This document shows, in pieces, positions 9,644 to 18,744 of a stretch of DNA of 64,000 nucleotides. The notes under the pieces are model-generated. The model did not search any database. It was not told where the DNA came from and worked only from the letters and a program-made list of their open reading frames with translations. This stretch comes from Chitinophagales bacterium (GTDB lineage Bacteria > Bacteroidota > Bacteroidia > Chitinophagales > Chitinophagaceae): the NCBI GenBank assembly GCA_017303455.1, contig JAFLBM010000002.1:1-64000 (forward strand). The letters run 5' to 3'. Positions within the stretch are counted from its first letter, which is position 1, and the number at the start of each line of letters is the position of its first letter. Both the position numbers and the translations under genes were made by a program.

Positions 9644-12112
9644 GTGCAGTTACAATCTTCCAAAGGATATACGATCATCAGCGAGTGGCTTTCATTGAAA
9701 GGCCGCAGCCCCTTCTCTTTCCAGGAGGAGGCATGGGAGCATATTATCAACAACAAAAGCGGTCTTGTCAATGCTCCTACTGGTTGTGGCAAAACCTATT
9801 CCGTCTTTTTGGGAGCAGTAATTGATTTCATTAACTGTTATCCCGAAAATTATAAAACACAAAAGAATAATAGTCTCCGGCTATTGTGGATCACGCCATT
9901 GAGAGCTTTGGCAAAAGACATTGGAAGGGCGATGGAAGAAGTGATCAGCGAACTGGGTATGCAATGGAAGATCGGCATCAGGAATGGTGATACCGACATG
10001 AACGAAAGAGCCCGGCAAAAAAGACAAATGCCGGAAGTTCTGATCATTACACCGGAAAGCCTGCATCTCTTATTAGCACAGAAAGGTTACCCGGACGTAT
10101 TTAAAACATTACAACTTATTGCTGTTGATGAATGGCACGAACTATTAGGAAGTAAAAGAGGCGTACAGGTGGAACTCGCTGTTTCAAGAATTATCAACTG
10201 TACTAAAGGCAAATCAACAGCCATTTGGGGTATCAGCGCCACGATAGGAAACCTGGAAGAAGCTAAAGAAGTACTGCTGTCCCCTTTAAAAATTAAGGGG
10301 ACCATTATTAAAGCCTCCATGCGAAAAGAAACTGAGGTTGAATCTGTAATTCCTGATGAGATCGAAAAATATCCCTGGGCCGGTCATTTGGGTATCAAAC
10401 TGGTGAATAAAGTAATCCCTATTATTAATAACAGCAGGACAACACTCATTTTCATTAATACAAGAGGTATGAGTGAGATGTGGTACCAGGCTTTGCTTAC
10501 TGCTGCACCTGAACTATCAGGTGCTATTGCATTGCATCATGGCTCCATTGACATGGAGTTAAGAACATGGGTGGAAGACAACCTGCATACCGGGAAACTG
10601 AAAGCGGTGGTCTGCACCGCTTCACTTGATCTAGGAGTGGATTTTCGTCCTGTTGAAACTGTAATACAGGTAGGTTCACCAAAAGGTGTAGCAAGATTTC
10701 TGCAAAGAGCCGGGAGAAGTGGCCATAGTCCTGATGAAATAAGCAAGATCTATTTTCTGCCCACACATTCCTTAGAGCTGGTGGAAGCTGCTGCTTTAAA
10801 ATCAGCTATTAAAGAACAATTGGTAGAAAGCAGGGTACCGATGTTACTCTCTTTTGATGTGTTAATTCAATACTGCTGTACACTGGCCATCTCGGAAGGA
10901 TTTACACCTGGTGAACTATTTGAAGAAATAAAATCCACGTATTGTTATGCTGATATCACCCGTGAAGAGTTTGAAAAATTATTACATCATATCACAGAAG
11001 GAGGTACTGCATTACAGCAATATGATGAATATAAAAAAGTGGAGATCATTGACGGCCGTTACAGGATACTCAGCCGCCGTATGGCCATGCGGCACCGTTT
11101 ACATATCGGCACCATAGTAAGCGATGCTATGCTGAAAGTAAAATTCTTCTCCGGCGGCTATATCGGTGTTATCGAAGAATATTTTATCTCCCGCCTTGAA
11201 CCAGGCGATGTTTTTACACTTGCAGGAAGAAACCTTGAGTTGGTCATGATCAAGGATATGACAGTGCTGGTGAAAAAATCCACAGCCAAAAAATCAAATA
11301 TACCCAGTTGGGTGGGAGGAAGAATGCCCCTGAGTGCCAACCTGGGAAAAAAACTGAGGGAATCATTTAATGAAGCCTTTCAGAAAGGAAAAGAGAAAAG
11401 AGAACCGGAACTCGAAGTTTTGCAGCCTTTATTTGACTTGCAGGAAAATTTATCGCATGTTCCAAAAGCCAATGAACTGCTGATCGAACAAATTGAAACA
11501 AAGGACGGGTTTCACTTATTTGTTTATCCATTCGAAGGAAGATTAGTACATGAAGCGATGGCAGCTATACTGGCCTTTCGGATCAGCCGCATCAGGCCTA
11601 TTACTTTCTCCTTTGCCATGAATGATTATGGATTTGAATTACTAAGCGATCAGCCGGTTCCGGTTGATGACAGCAATGTGTATGAATTGTTTTCACCGGA
11701 TAACCTGTTTGAAGATATTCAACGAAGCGTCAATTCAACTGAAATGGCCAAGCGAAAATTCAGGGATATTGCTGTCATTGGAGGCCTGATCTTCCAGGGA
11801 TATCCTGGGGAACATAAAAAAGCCCGGCACCTGCAGTCATCTGCTTCTCTCCTGTTTAAAGTTTTTGCGGAATATGAACCCGGCAACCTCTTATTACGGC
11901 AAGCCTACCAGGAAGTATTTGATCAGCAAATGGAAGAAGTCCGCCTGCGGGATATGCTGCAGCGAATACAGCAATCAAAGATCGTACTCACTTTCCCGGA
12001 ACAACTAACTCCTTTCTGCTTCCCGATCAAGGTTGATAGTATCCGCGAAGATCTTTCATCTGAAAAACTGGAGGACAGGGTTCGAAAAATGCAGGCGCAA
12101 TTAGAAAAATAA
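9644..12112 (+). CDS. Ligase-associated DEXH-box helicase (Lhr-like)
   Basis: An 822-residue superfamily 2 helicase. Motif I is APTGCGKT (about 45), motif II is DEWH, motif III is SAT, and motif VI is QRAGRSGH. The C-terminal half has the winged-helix and DUF4145-like region of the Lhr family. The start is GTG at 9644; the frame is closed by a stop at 9629, so few alternatives exist. The next gene encodes a metallophosphoesterase of the type that occurs with ligase-associated helicase, exonuclease and ATP-dependent ligase genes. Only the helicase and phosphoesterase are present here. A DNA repair role is inferred from that association. Confidence 0.88.
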   Translation: MQLQSSKGYTIISEWLSLKGRSPFSFQEEAWEHIINNKSGLVNAPTGCGKTYSVFLGAVIDFINCYPENYKTQKNNSLRLLWITPLRALAKDIGRAMEEVISELGMQWKIGIRNGDTDMNERARQKRQMPEVLIITPESLHLLLAQKGYPDVFKTLQLIAVDEWHELLGSKRGVQVELAVSRIINCTKGKSTAIWGISATIGNLEEAKEVLLSPLKIKGTIIKASMRKETEVESVIPDEIEKYPWAGHLGIKLVNKVIPIINNSRTTLIFINTRGMSEMWYQALLTAAPELSGAIALHHGSIDMELRTWVEDNLHTGKLKAVVCTASLDLGVDFRPVETVIQVGSPKGVARFLQRAGRSGHSPDEISKIYFLPTHSLELVEAAALKSAIKEQLVESRVPMLLSFDVLIQYCCTLAISEGFTPGELFEEIKSTYCYADITREEFEKLLHHITEGGTALQQYDEYKKVEIIDGRYRILSRRMAMRHRLHIGTIVSDAMLKVKFFSGGYIGVIEEYFISRLEPGDVFTLAGRNLELVMIKDMTVLVKKSTAKKSNIPSWVGGRMPLSANLGKKLRESFNEAFQKGKEKREPELEVLQPLFDLQENLSHVPKANELLIEQIETKDGFHLFVYPFEGRLVHEAMAAILAFRISRIRPITFSFAMNDYGFELLSDQPVPVDDSNVYELFSPDNLFEDIQRSVNSTEMAKRKFRDIAVIGGLIFQGYPGEHKKARHLQSSASLLFKVFAEYEPGNLLLRQAYQEVFDQQMEEVRLRDMLQRIQQSKIVLTFPEQLTPFCFPIKVDSIREDLSSEKLEDRVRKMQAQLEK

Positions 12113-12157
12113 TGCCTCATGTTATGTAGAACAGAAGATTTAATTTGGTCATTACAA

Positions 12158-12814
12158 ATGCAGCAATTCTCCCTTAAAAACCAGCAATTGATTTTACATC
12201 CCGGAAGGGTAATATTCTGGGAAGAACAATCAGCCCTTATACTCAGTGATCTTCATTTTGGCAAAACCGGGCATTTCCGTAAATCAGGTATCGCCGTTCC
12301 GCAAAATGTGTATAAAGAAGATCTTCAAAGACTGGTCAGCCTGGTACAGTTGTTCAAACCCAAACAATTGATCATCGTTGGTGACCTGTTTCATAGTGAA
12401 TCAAACAAAGAGCTGGATTTATTTAAAAAATGGAGAGCGGATCTTCATTTTTTACAAATTAAATTAATAAAAGGAAATCACGATATTCTTCACGACAGCT
12501 GGTATGAAGAAGCGGACATCGACGTCTCTAATGAAAAATATATAGTAAATAGTTTTTGCTTTTGTCATGACCTTTCTGTTGTTGATACAAACGCAGCAGG
12601 TACAGGTTTATTTTATTTCTCCGGCCATATTCATCCGGGCATAAGTCTTAAAGGACCAGGCAAACAATCGCTGCGTTTCCCTTGCTTTTATTTTACGGAG
12701 CAGTATGCAGTATTGCCTGCCTTTAGCCGGTTTACAGGTACACATGGCATTGATCCCGGAAAGCAAGATGATATTTTTGCCATCGTAGAAAATACAGTAC
12801 TTAAAGTGTATTAG
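12158..12814 (+). CDS. pdeM: Ligase-associated metallophosphoesterase (PdeM-like)
   Basis: Calcineurin-like phosphoesterase of about 218 residues (231 if the ATG at 12119 is used). Metal-binding motifs are SDLHFGK, GDLFH, GNHD and a late GHIHP. The short, single-domain build and its position directly after the Lhr-like helicase match the ligase-associated DNA damage response phosphatase. I prefer the ATG at 12158, which starts MQQFSLKNQQ close to the fold. The stop overlaps that of the convergent DUF5916 gene by 4 bp (TTAG at 12811-12814). Confidence 0.85.
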   Translation: MQQFSLKNQQLILHPGRVIFWEEQSALILSDLHFGKTGHFRKSGIAVPQNVYKEDLQRLVSLVQLFKPKQLIIVGDLFHSESNKELDLFKKWRADLHFLQIKLIKGNHDILHDSWYEEADIDVSNEKYIVNSFCFCHDLSVVDTNAAGTGLFYFSGHIHPGISLKGPGKQSLRFPCFYFTEQYAVLPAFSRFTGTHGIDPGKQDDIFAIVENTVLKVY

Positions 12815-15270
12815 TGTTTTTTGCGAAGCTGGTTATAATCCAGGAAATAAATAAACCGGATAGTAAATTCATTTCCATGACGGAGATCGAAAACCCGGCC
12901 AAGATTGCGGAAGTAAGAATTTTTTGCCCCATTCAGGTTGACCACCTCTTCATCTCCCAGCCAGTTCTTATACCCTAACACCACCCTGCTTCCAAGACGA
13001 AAATCCCAGGTAAGGAAGGCATCAAGATTGAAGATATTTACATTATCATAAGTAGTGGTTCCTGCCCGGGTTGTTGTATTGCCCTTGCTGTCAACATCTG
13101 CAAAACGTTTGAAATCCACACGACTCAGGTAATGTCTTGCCCGCATGGTCAAATTGATGCGGGGTGTAAAATTATAGATCCCGGAGAGTATCGAAGTAGC
13201 GTCTGTAAAATTCACAAAGGCAACGATTGGCTCATTACTGACATCACGGCCGGCCGAAATAATGTAATCGGTCTCCCCTTCGTGCCGGTAAGAAAGATCA
13301 AGGCTAAACCTGTTACTGAATCTGTAGCGCAAACCGGCTTCAGCAATATGATAATCTTTATTATCAACATGGAAGAAATCAGCAACCAGGAATTCATAGC
13401 TGAAAAATAATTTTTTACGGCTGTCTGAACTTCCTTCCAATTGTGCATATCCGTACGCCGGTCTTTTTACAAAACGTTGATATGTTGACGGGTCGCCTAA
13501 CACAAAATAATCATGCTGATCACCCCACACACCTAAACTCAGGCTTACATCCCAGAAGTTTCTGAAATACCAAAAACCCTCAGCATAAACAGAGTAATCG
13601 GTATAAGCTCCCGGTTTATACAGGCGGCCATATCTTCCGCCAATCCTGTATGTATAATTCAAAAATGTTGGGGTGGGTTGAAATTGCCGGTAACTAAACG
13701 AACCGGTTAGAGCCACTTCATTCGGAGATTGTAAAAAAGCCAGATCACGGGGATCATAATTGGCTGATTCGATATTGCCCTGCAAAAAGTATTGCCAGTT
13801 TCCACTCACCTTCCCTGCCCTTAACGTGGTATTATAACCATCGTAAGGTGTGGTAGAAAATATTTTACTGTAGCGGCCTGTTCCACGTACATTAAACATA
13901 TTCTTTCTGTCATACAAACTAAAATCCACCGCTGTAACATTGGCATCTCTTGCAGTTCCGCTCCGAATTACATTGGTATTGGTAAAAGTAAGATATGACC
14001 TTCCTTTTAGGGCCTGGTCCAGCACAATGATATTATAATTGGCCAATGGTTCTGTTTCAATGACAGAATCCTTTCCGCTGATTGTATTCCTGATCTTTGC
14101 ATGAGTTGCAGCGGTGACCGCATTGAAAATGCCGATACCCAATTTATTTTCTGTGCGGCCTGAGAATTTTGTAGCATTATACAAACGAGTCACGGATGGA
14201 TTCTTAACAATTTCCCAATCACTATTAGCCGCTACAAAATTTCGGACACTGTTATACCTGGAAGGCATTGCCCCTACCCGGCGTGAATAGAACAAACCGG
14301 CTTTATTGAATATCTCTGTTCCTTCAGTAAAGAAGGGACGGTTCTCAGCGAACCTGATCTCATAGGGAGTTAAGTTGTTCACCACATTATCGGATATCAC
14401 CTGGCCAAAATCAGGTATCAGTGTGGCATCCAGTGTAAAACTTTCATTAATACCATACTTTACATCCATACCACCACTGCCCAACCAGTCTTTCAAATAA
14501 GTGCCATCAGGTTGTGGCGAACTCCTGTATCCCCCGGACACATACGGAGAAAAGCTTAACCGCAAAGGAGGTAATATGTTTTCTAATTTCCGGTAGGTAC
14601 CAAACTGGTTAACAAAACCATTCACGTTAGGATCTACCGGGCTCCAGAAATCACTCTCGTTGTTACGGCGCATGAACCGCAATATTTGTATTCCCCAATC
14701 CTGTACTTCTTTTTTGGCAAACCGCAGAGAGATGTAGGGTATTTTCATTTCCACCACCCATCCATCTGCCTTCATTGAAGTTTTACTTTCCCAAACCGCA
14801 TCCCAGGTTTTATCGCCGTACTCTCCAAATCCACCGCCGAGGTTGGGTCCTAAACGGGCATCGGTCTGCACATTAGCGGAAGTTACCAGGAACTGGAAAC
14901 CATTCTGGTGATCATTATAGGTATCAAAAAAGACGGAGAAGTAATCCACATCGGTTTGCTGCTCGTCATCCCTTGCGGTTAATTGTTTTCTTATTTGTGA
15001 AGGATCATCATATAAGTAAGCCCCGATAAAAATGGCATTATTATCATAAGCAATTTTAACGGAAGTTCGCTGGGTAGCAGGCTGTCCAACTGCGGGAAAA
15101 TTTTGTATAAATCCCTCCGCGGGAATCACATTAGCCCATGCTGCATCATCCAGGCTCCCGTCAATTTTTGGGGCCTGACTGATCTTAACGGCATCCAGTA
15201 TCTTTCCTTGAGAAAAGAGGGACACGGTAATCAGCAGGAGCGGGACAATAGTAAATCTTCTCAGCAGCAT
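12811..15270 (-). CDS. DUF5916 outer-membrane protein with CBM9-like domain
   Basis: About 819 residues. A Sec signal peptide ends near LFSQG. Residues ~30-200 form a carbohydrate-binding family 9-like beta-sandwich (KIDGSLDDAAW...). The remainder is rich in alternating aromatic beta strands and ends in a strand-like tail, as in the DUF5916 outer-membrane barrel family. Function unknown; family members are widespread in Bacteroidota. A promoter box at 15288-15295 places the transcription start near 15281, which favours the ATG at 15270 over the one at 15282. Confidence 0.85.
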   Translation of the reverse strand: MLLRRFTIVPLLLITVSLFSQGKILDAVKISQAPKIDGSLDDAAWANVIPAEGFIQNFPAVGQPATQRTSVKIAYDNNAIFIGAYLYDDPSQIRKQLTARDDEQQTDVDYFSVFFDTYNDHQNGFQFLVTSANVQTDARLGPNLGGGFGEYGDKTWDAVWESKTSMKADGWVVEMKIPYISLRFAKKEVQDWGIQILRFMRRNNESDFWSPVDPNVNGFVNQFGTYRKLENILPPLRLSFSPYVSGGYRSSPQPDGTYLKDWLGSGGMDVKYGINESFTLDATLIPDFGQVISDNVVNNLTPYEIRFAENRPFFTEGTEIFNKAGLFYSRRVGAMPSRYNSVRNFVAANSDWEIVKNPSVTRLYNATKFSGRTENKLGIGIFNAVTAATHAKIRNTISGKDSVIETEPLANYNIIVLDQALKGRSYLTFTNTNVIRSGTARDANVTAVDFSLYDRKNMFNVRGTGRYSKIFSTTPYDGYNTTLRAGKVSGNWQYFLQGNIESANYDPRDLAFLQSPNEVALTGSFSYRQFQPTPTFLNYTYRIGGRYGRLYKPGAYTDYSVYAEGFWYFRNFWDVSLSLGVWGDQHDYFVLGDPSTYQRFVKRPAYGYAQLEGSSDSRKKLFFSYEFLVADFFHVDNKDYHIAEAGLRYRFSNRFSLDLSYRHEGETDYIISAGRDVSNEPIVAFVNFTDATSILSGIYNFTPRINLTMRARHYLSRVDFKRFADVDSKGNTTTRAGTTTYDNVNIFNLDAFLTWDFRLGSRVVLGYKNWLGDEEVVNLNGAKNSYFRNLGRVFDLRHGNEFTIRFIYFLDYNQLRKKH

Positions 15271-15287
15271 GTCATAGTTCAAGGGGA

Positions 15288-15318
15288 CAAATATAACAGA
15301 CAGTTTCCATGAGCCGAA
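15288..15318 (-). promoter_or_regulatory. Promoter of the DUF5916 gene (TTCG-N19-TATATTTG)
   Basis: On the minus strand TATATTTG (15295-15288) fits TAnnTTTG. TTCG (15318-15315) lies 19 bp upstream as the -33 element. Confidence 0.6.
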
Positions 15319-15366
15319 GGCTGCCGCAGGAAATATATTTACGAAGCAATTTTTCGCTAACTGGCT

Positions 15367-16116
15367 CTAATTCATACGCTTTTTGAGGGAACTTACCTGC
15401 TCCTGCAGGTCGGAAACCACGTTGGCCAATTGGCCCATATCCCAGCGGTGCTGGGTATTGGCTTTTGCAATGACTACCTGTGCCTGCCACATTTCCAGTA
15501 CATCTTCCGTATTAACTGTATAAGGGTGATAAATAGGATTATCACTAACAAGAGTCAGCTTATTCCGGGTTCTTCCATCTTTTTGTACTCTTTTATAAAC
15601 AATCCCTTCGTGGCGGGAAACCACAACACAGGGAGTATCATTTTTAATATCATCCACTTTTTCCACTTTCTCCCCCACGATTACAGAACCACTGGGTGTT
15701 GGCAGCATAGAATCACCGATGATCTCGAATGCCCGGTAATTACCCCCGGAAAGCATGGGCAGGGTGAACGTATTCAGTTCATCAATGAACTCCGGATCTG
15801 CATACCCGGCCAGGTAACCGGCAGCTGCTTTCATCGGCACAAAAGGAATATCAGGGCGACCGGCGGCCAGCTTCATGGCTCTTCGTTTTGCCAGGTAGTT
15901 CGTCTTATTATCACTCAGGTCCTTCCGCAGAATCTCATCGAGAGTAAGTTTGAAAATATCGCAGACCACTTCTAATACATCTATCCGGGGTTCTGCCCTT
16001 TCTTCCTCATAAGCACCCAAAAGAGATCTTTTGATCCTTAGTTTTTGTGCAAATTCTTCCTGCGTCCAGCCACGGAGCTTGCGGAGATACTTCAGGTTTT
16101 GATTGGAAATTGCCAT
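15367..16116 (-). CDS. XRE-family regulator with S24 (LexA-like) peptidase domain
   Basis: A 249-residue protein. Residues ~5-65 form a helix-turn-helix (LRGWTQEEFAQKL). The C-terminal domain is LexA/CI-like, with catalytic Ser136 in GDSM and Lys175 in VYKRV. An Ala-Gly pair at 99-100 (AAAGY) sits where such proteins self-cleave. A short coiled coil ends the protein. The architecture suggests a repressor inactivated by autocleavage, perhaps on DNA damage (inference). ACTAA/TTAGT palindromes fill the gap to the divergent surE gene, so autoregulation is likely. No phage genes are nearby. Confidence 0.85.
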   Translation of the reverse strand: MAISNQNLKYLRKLRGWTQEEFAQKLRIKRSLLGAYEEERAEPRIDVLEVVCDIFKLTLDEILRKDLSDNKTNYLAKRRAMKLAAGRPDIPFVPMKAAAGYLAGYADPEFIDELNTFTLPMLSGGNYRAFEIIGDSMLPTPSGSVIVGEKVEKVDDIKNDTPCVVVSRHEGIVYKRVQKDGRTRNKLTLVSDNPIYHPYTVNTEDVLEMWQAQVVIAKANTQHRWDMGQLANVVSDLQEQVSSLKKRMN

Positions 16117-16120
16117 ACTA

Positions 16121-16178
16121 AACTAATTTAGTTAGCTGCAAAATACTAATTAATTTAGAATTACAAAAAGAATTTAGT
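16121..16178. promoter_or_regulatory. Putative operator cluster (ACTAA/TTAGT palindromes)
   Basis: Between the divergent regulator and surE lie a perfect 13-bp palindrome AACTAATTTAGTT (16121-16133), a second copy CTAATTAATTTAG (16146-16158) and a half site TTTAGT (16173-16178). The first abuts the regulator start codon. Confidence 0.5.
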
Positions 16179-16228
16179 AATGGGTTGATTTTGGTTAAGC
16201 CGGAAAAAACAAACACTTTTGCCTTCGT

Positions 16229-17044
16229 ATGACAAAAAAGAAACCTGTTCCGAAAAAAAATAATGTTGCAAAACGTAAAGACAAGCCAGTTATCCTGATC
16301 ACCAATGATGATGGCGTAACAGCACCGGGTATCATGAACCTGGTGGAAGCAGTAAAAGACCTTGGAAAGATCATAGTCGTTGCTCCCGACAAACCACAAT
16401 CGGGCATGGGTCATGCCATTACAATTGGCCAGCCGCTCCGCTTACATAAGGTGCATATGTTTGGCGATATTGAAGCTTACGCCTGTACCGGCACCCCGGT
16501 TGATTGTGTGAAGCTGGCTGTTGATAAGGTATTGCATCGCAAACCCGACCTCTGCCTCAGCGGAATTAACCACGGTGCCAATCATAGTATCAATGTTATT
16601 TATTCCGGCACCATGTCAGCCGCCGTGGAAGCGGCGATTGAAAGCATTCCTTCAGCTGGTTTCTCTTTGCTTGATTATAATATCGAAGCTGATTTTACCG
16701 GTGCCCGCAAATATGCAAGAATGGTGGTCGAGAAAATGTTATCTACCAAACTGGGTAAAAACACCGTTCTCAATGTGAATATACCTTCCGTACCTGCAGA
16801 ACTTTTGAGAGGAATTATGATCAGCCGGCAGGCCAACGCCAAATATGAAGAGGATTTTATTGAACGAACCGACCCGCACGGAAGACAGTATTACTGGCTG
16901 ACCGGGGAATTTGTGAATTTTGATAAAGGCAAGGATACCGATGTATGGGCTTTGGCGCATAACTATGTTAGTGTGGTTCCTGTACAATTTGACCTGACTA
17001 ATTACGTTCTTAAGACCCAACTTGAAAAACAATGGCGACCATGA
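16229..17044 (+). CDS. surE: 5'/3'-nucleotidase SurE
   Basis: A 271-residue nucleoside monophosphate phosphatase. The metal-binding motif ILITNDDG lies at ~22-29, with SGINHG, the SGTMSAA motif and a late LAHNYVSVVP further on. A lysine-rich 20-residue extension precedes the usual family start; no other start codon exists between it and the core. The sequence TGCCTTCG ends one base before the ATG, so the promoter, if real, would give a leaderless message. The 3' end overlaps the next gene by 13 bp, suggesting a surE-membrane protein-lpxB operon. Confidence 0.95.
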   Translation: MTKKKPVPKKNNVAKRKDKPVILITNDDGVTAPGIMNLVEAVKDLGKIIVVAPDKPQSGMGHAITIGQPLRLHKVHMFGDIEAYACTGTPVDCVKLAVDKVLHRKPDLCLSGINHGANHSINVIYSGTMSAAVEAAIESIPSAGFSLLDYNIEADFTGARKYARMVVEKMLSTKLGKNTVLNVNIPSVPAELLRGIMISRQANAKYEEDFIERTDPHGRQYYWLTGEFVNFDKGKDTDVWALAHNYVSVVPVQFDLTNYVLKTQLEKQWRP

Positions 17045-17346
17045 TCTTCAAAAAAGATAATCTAAAACTCGGACTGGTACTTGGATTGCTGGGGCCAATT
17101 TTAGGCCTTGTAGTGGTCTATTTCGTAAAAGAAGACTTTAACTCACTCTCCTTCGGAGAGTTCCTGGATTTATTTTTCAATACTAACCGGCTCATCACTT
17201 CAATTGGTTCCTTGTCCCTGCTGGCCAATGTTGTTTTGTTTACTCTCTATGTTAATACACACCGGGATAAAACAGCCAAAGGTATATTCATTATCACCCT
17301 GATCTATGGTATTATCATTTTGCTACTCAAGATCCTGAATAAATAA
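17032..17346 (+). CDS. Small membrane protein between surE and lpxB
   Basis: A 104-residue protein with three predicted membrane segments (about 13-32, 52-72 and 82-101). I do not recognise a named family. The start overlaps surE by 13 bp, or by 4 bp if the second Met at 17041 is used; either suggests translational coupling. Its place in a surE-lpxB cluster hints at an envelope role, but nothing more can be said. Confidence 0.75.
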   Translation: MATMIFKKDNLKLGLVLGLLGPILGLVVVYFVKEDFNSLSFGEFLDLFFNTNRLITSIGSLSLLANVVLFTLYVNTHRDKTAKGIFIITLIYGIIILLLKILNK

Positions 17347-17385
17347 AGAGCCGAAACTATCATCACCGCAAAAGCCCCGCTGTAC

Positions 17386-18495
17386 ATGAAATACTATATC
17401 ATCGCTGGCGAAGCATCAGGTGATCTGCATGGCAGTAATCTTATTACAGAATTAAAGAAACTGGACACTTCAGCTACTATACGATGCTGGGGAGGTGATA
17501 AAATGCAGCAGACAGGTGCTGAACTTGTCAAACATTATCGTGACCTCGCCTTTATGGGTTTCACCGAAGTATTGATGAACCTTCGGACCATTTTTAAAAA
17601 TCTGGCCTTCTGCAAAGAAGATATTCTCCAGAACAGGCCGGATGCATTGATCCTGATTGATTATCCCGGTTTCAATCTTCGTATAGCCAAATGGGCAAAA
17701 AAGCAGGGCATAAAAGTGATCTACTATATTTCTCCGCAGGTATGGGCCTGGAAAGAAAACCGGGTGAAGATGATGAAACAGACCATTGATAAAATGCTGG
17801 TCATCCTGCCTTTTGAAAAAGAATATTATAAAAACAAATGGAACTGGGAAGTGGAATATGTGGGGCATCCGCTGGTAGAAGTAATTGAAAGACATAAAAC
17901 AGATAGCAAAAGTGGTCCACTTTCCGGTAAACCAATAGTGGCTTTATTACCCGGCAGCCGCAAACAGGAAATACTCAAGAAGCTTCCCATTATGCTGGAA
18001 GTAAGCCGCTCGTTCCCCGGTTACCAGTTTATTGTGGCCAAGGCGCCGGGAGTGGAAGAACAATTTTATGATGATCTGCTGAAACCTTATTCCAATGTCT
18101 CCTATGTCTCTAACCAGACCTATGATCTGTTATTACAATCAAAAGCGGCGCTTGTAACTTCCGGGACAGCTACATTAGAAACAGCATTGTTTGAGATACC
18201 GGAAGTGGTTTGTTATAAAGGTTCTTACCTGTCTTACCAGATCGGCAAACGGTTGGTAAAAGTTAAATTCATCTCTCTTGTCAACCTTATCATGGACAAA
18301 CTGGTGGTAAAGGAATTGATACAGGATGACCTCACAACAGGCAACCTGGAAAAAGAATTGCAACAATTGCTGACCAGTGAAACAAGGATCAGTGAATTGC
18401 AAAAAGACTATAGTGAATTAAAAGACCTGTTAAGTAAAGGCGGAAATGCCTCTTCCAAGGCAGCCCGTTCTATTGTTGATTTTTTAGCGCAGTAA
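17386..18495 (+). CDS. lpxB: Lipid-A-disaccharide synthase
   Basis: Joins UDP-2,3-diacylglucosamine and lipid X to give the lipid A disaccharide at the inner membrane. The 369 residues match the family length. Visible motifs are the opening YYIIAGEASGDLHG, YYISPQVWAWK, LLPGSRKQEI and SGTATLETAL near the C-terminus. A Gram-negative envelope is implied. The last 12 bp overlap the convergent DUF6728 gene. Confidence 0.96.
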   Translation: MKYYIIAGEASGDLHGSNLITELKKLDTSATIRCWGGDKMQQTGAELVKHYRDLAFMGFTEVLMNLRTIFKNLAFCKEDILQNRPDALILIDYPGFNLRIAKWAKKQGIKVIYYISPQVWAWKENRVKMMKQTIDKMLVILPFEKEYYKNKWNWEVEYVGHPLVEVIERHKTDSKSGPLSGKPIVALLPGSRKQEILKKLPIMLEVSRSFPGYQFIVAKAPGVEEQFYDDLLKPYSNVSYVSNQTYDLLLQSKAALVTSGTATLETALFEIPEVVCYKGSYLSYQIGKRLVKVKFISLVNLIMDKLVVKELIQDDLTTGNLEKELQQLLTSETRISELQKDYSELKDLLSKGGNASSKAARSIVDFLAQ

Positions 18496-18645
18496 TTTTA
18501 TAGCCAGTATAATCAGGCAAAGAATAAACAGCAAAAGACTAAAACGGTTAATCCCATGCATATAACCGATCCATTTGCTTTTCGGACGGTTTGGATCTTT
18601 CTTTTTCAGGTAGAGATACTCAGCAATCTGGCTCCAGACTCCCAT
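18484..18645 (-). CDS. DUF6728-family small membrane protein
   Basis: A 53-residue protein read directly from the sequence: MGVWSQIAEYLYLKKKDPN, then a basic stretch, WIGYMHGINR and a single membrane helix ending LLR. The pattern (W-x-x-I-A-E-Y-L-Y-L-K-K, M-H-G-x-N-R, C-terminal helix) matches small Bacteroidota proteins I recall as DUF6728. The 3' end overlaps that of lpxB by 12 bp. Function unknown. Confidence 0.75.
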   Translation of the reverse strand: MGVWSQIAEYLYLKKKDPNRPKSKWIGYMHGINRFSLLLFILCLIILAIKLLR

Positions 18646-18744
18646 AGTTAAATGATTCAGTTGATACTTAATAACAGCTTTTCCGCAGCAGTGTTCACGA
18701 AATTATAAAAAAACAGTATGCAGGGACTATTGATGCGAAAACGA

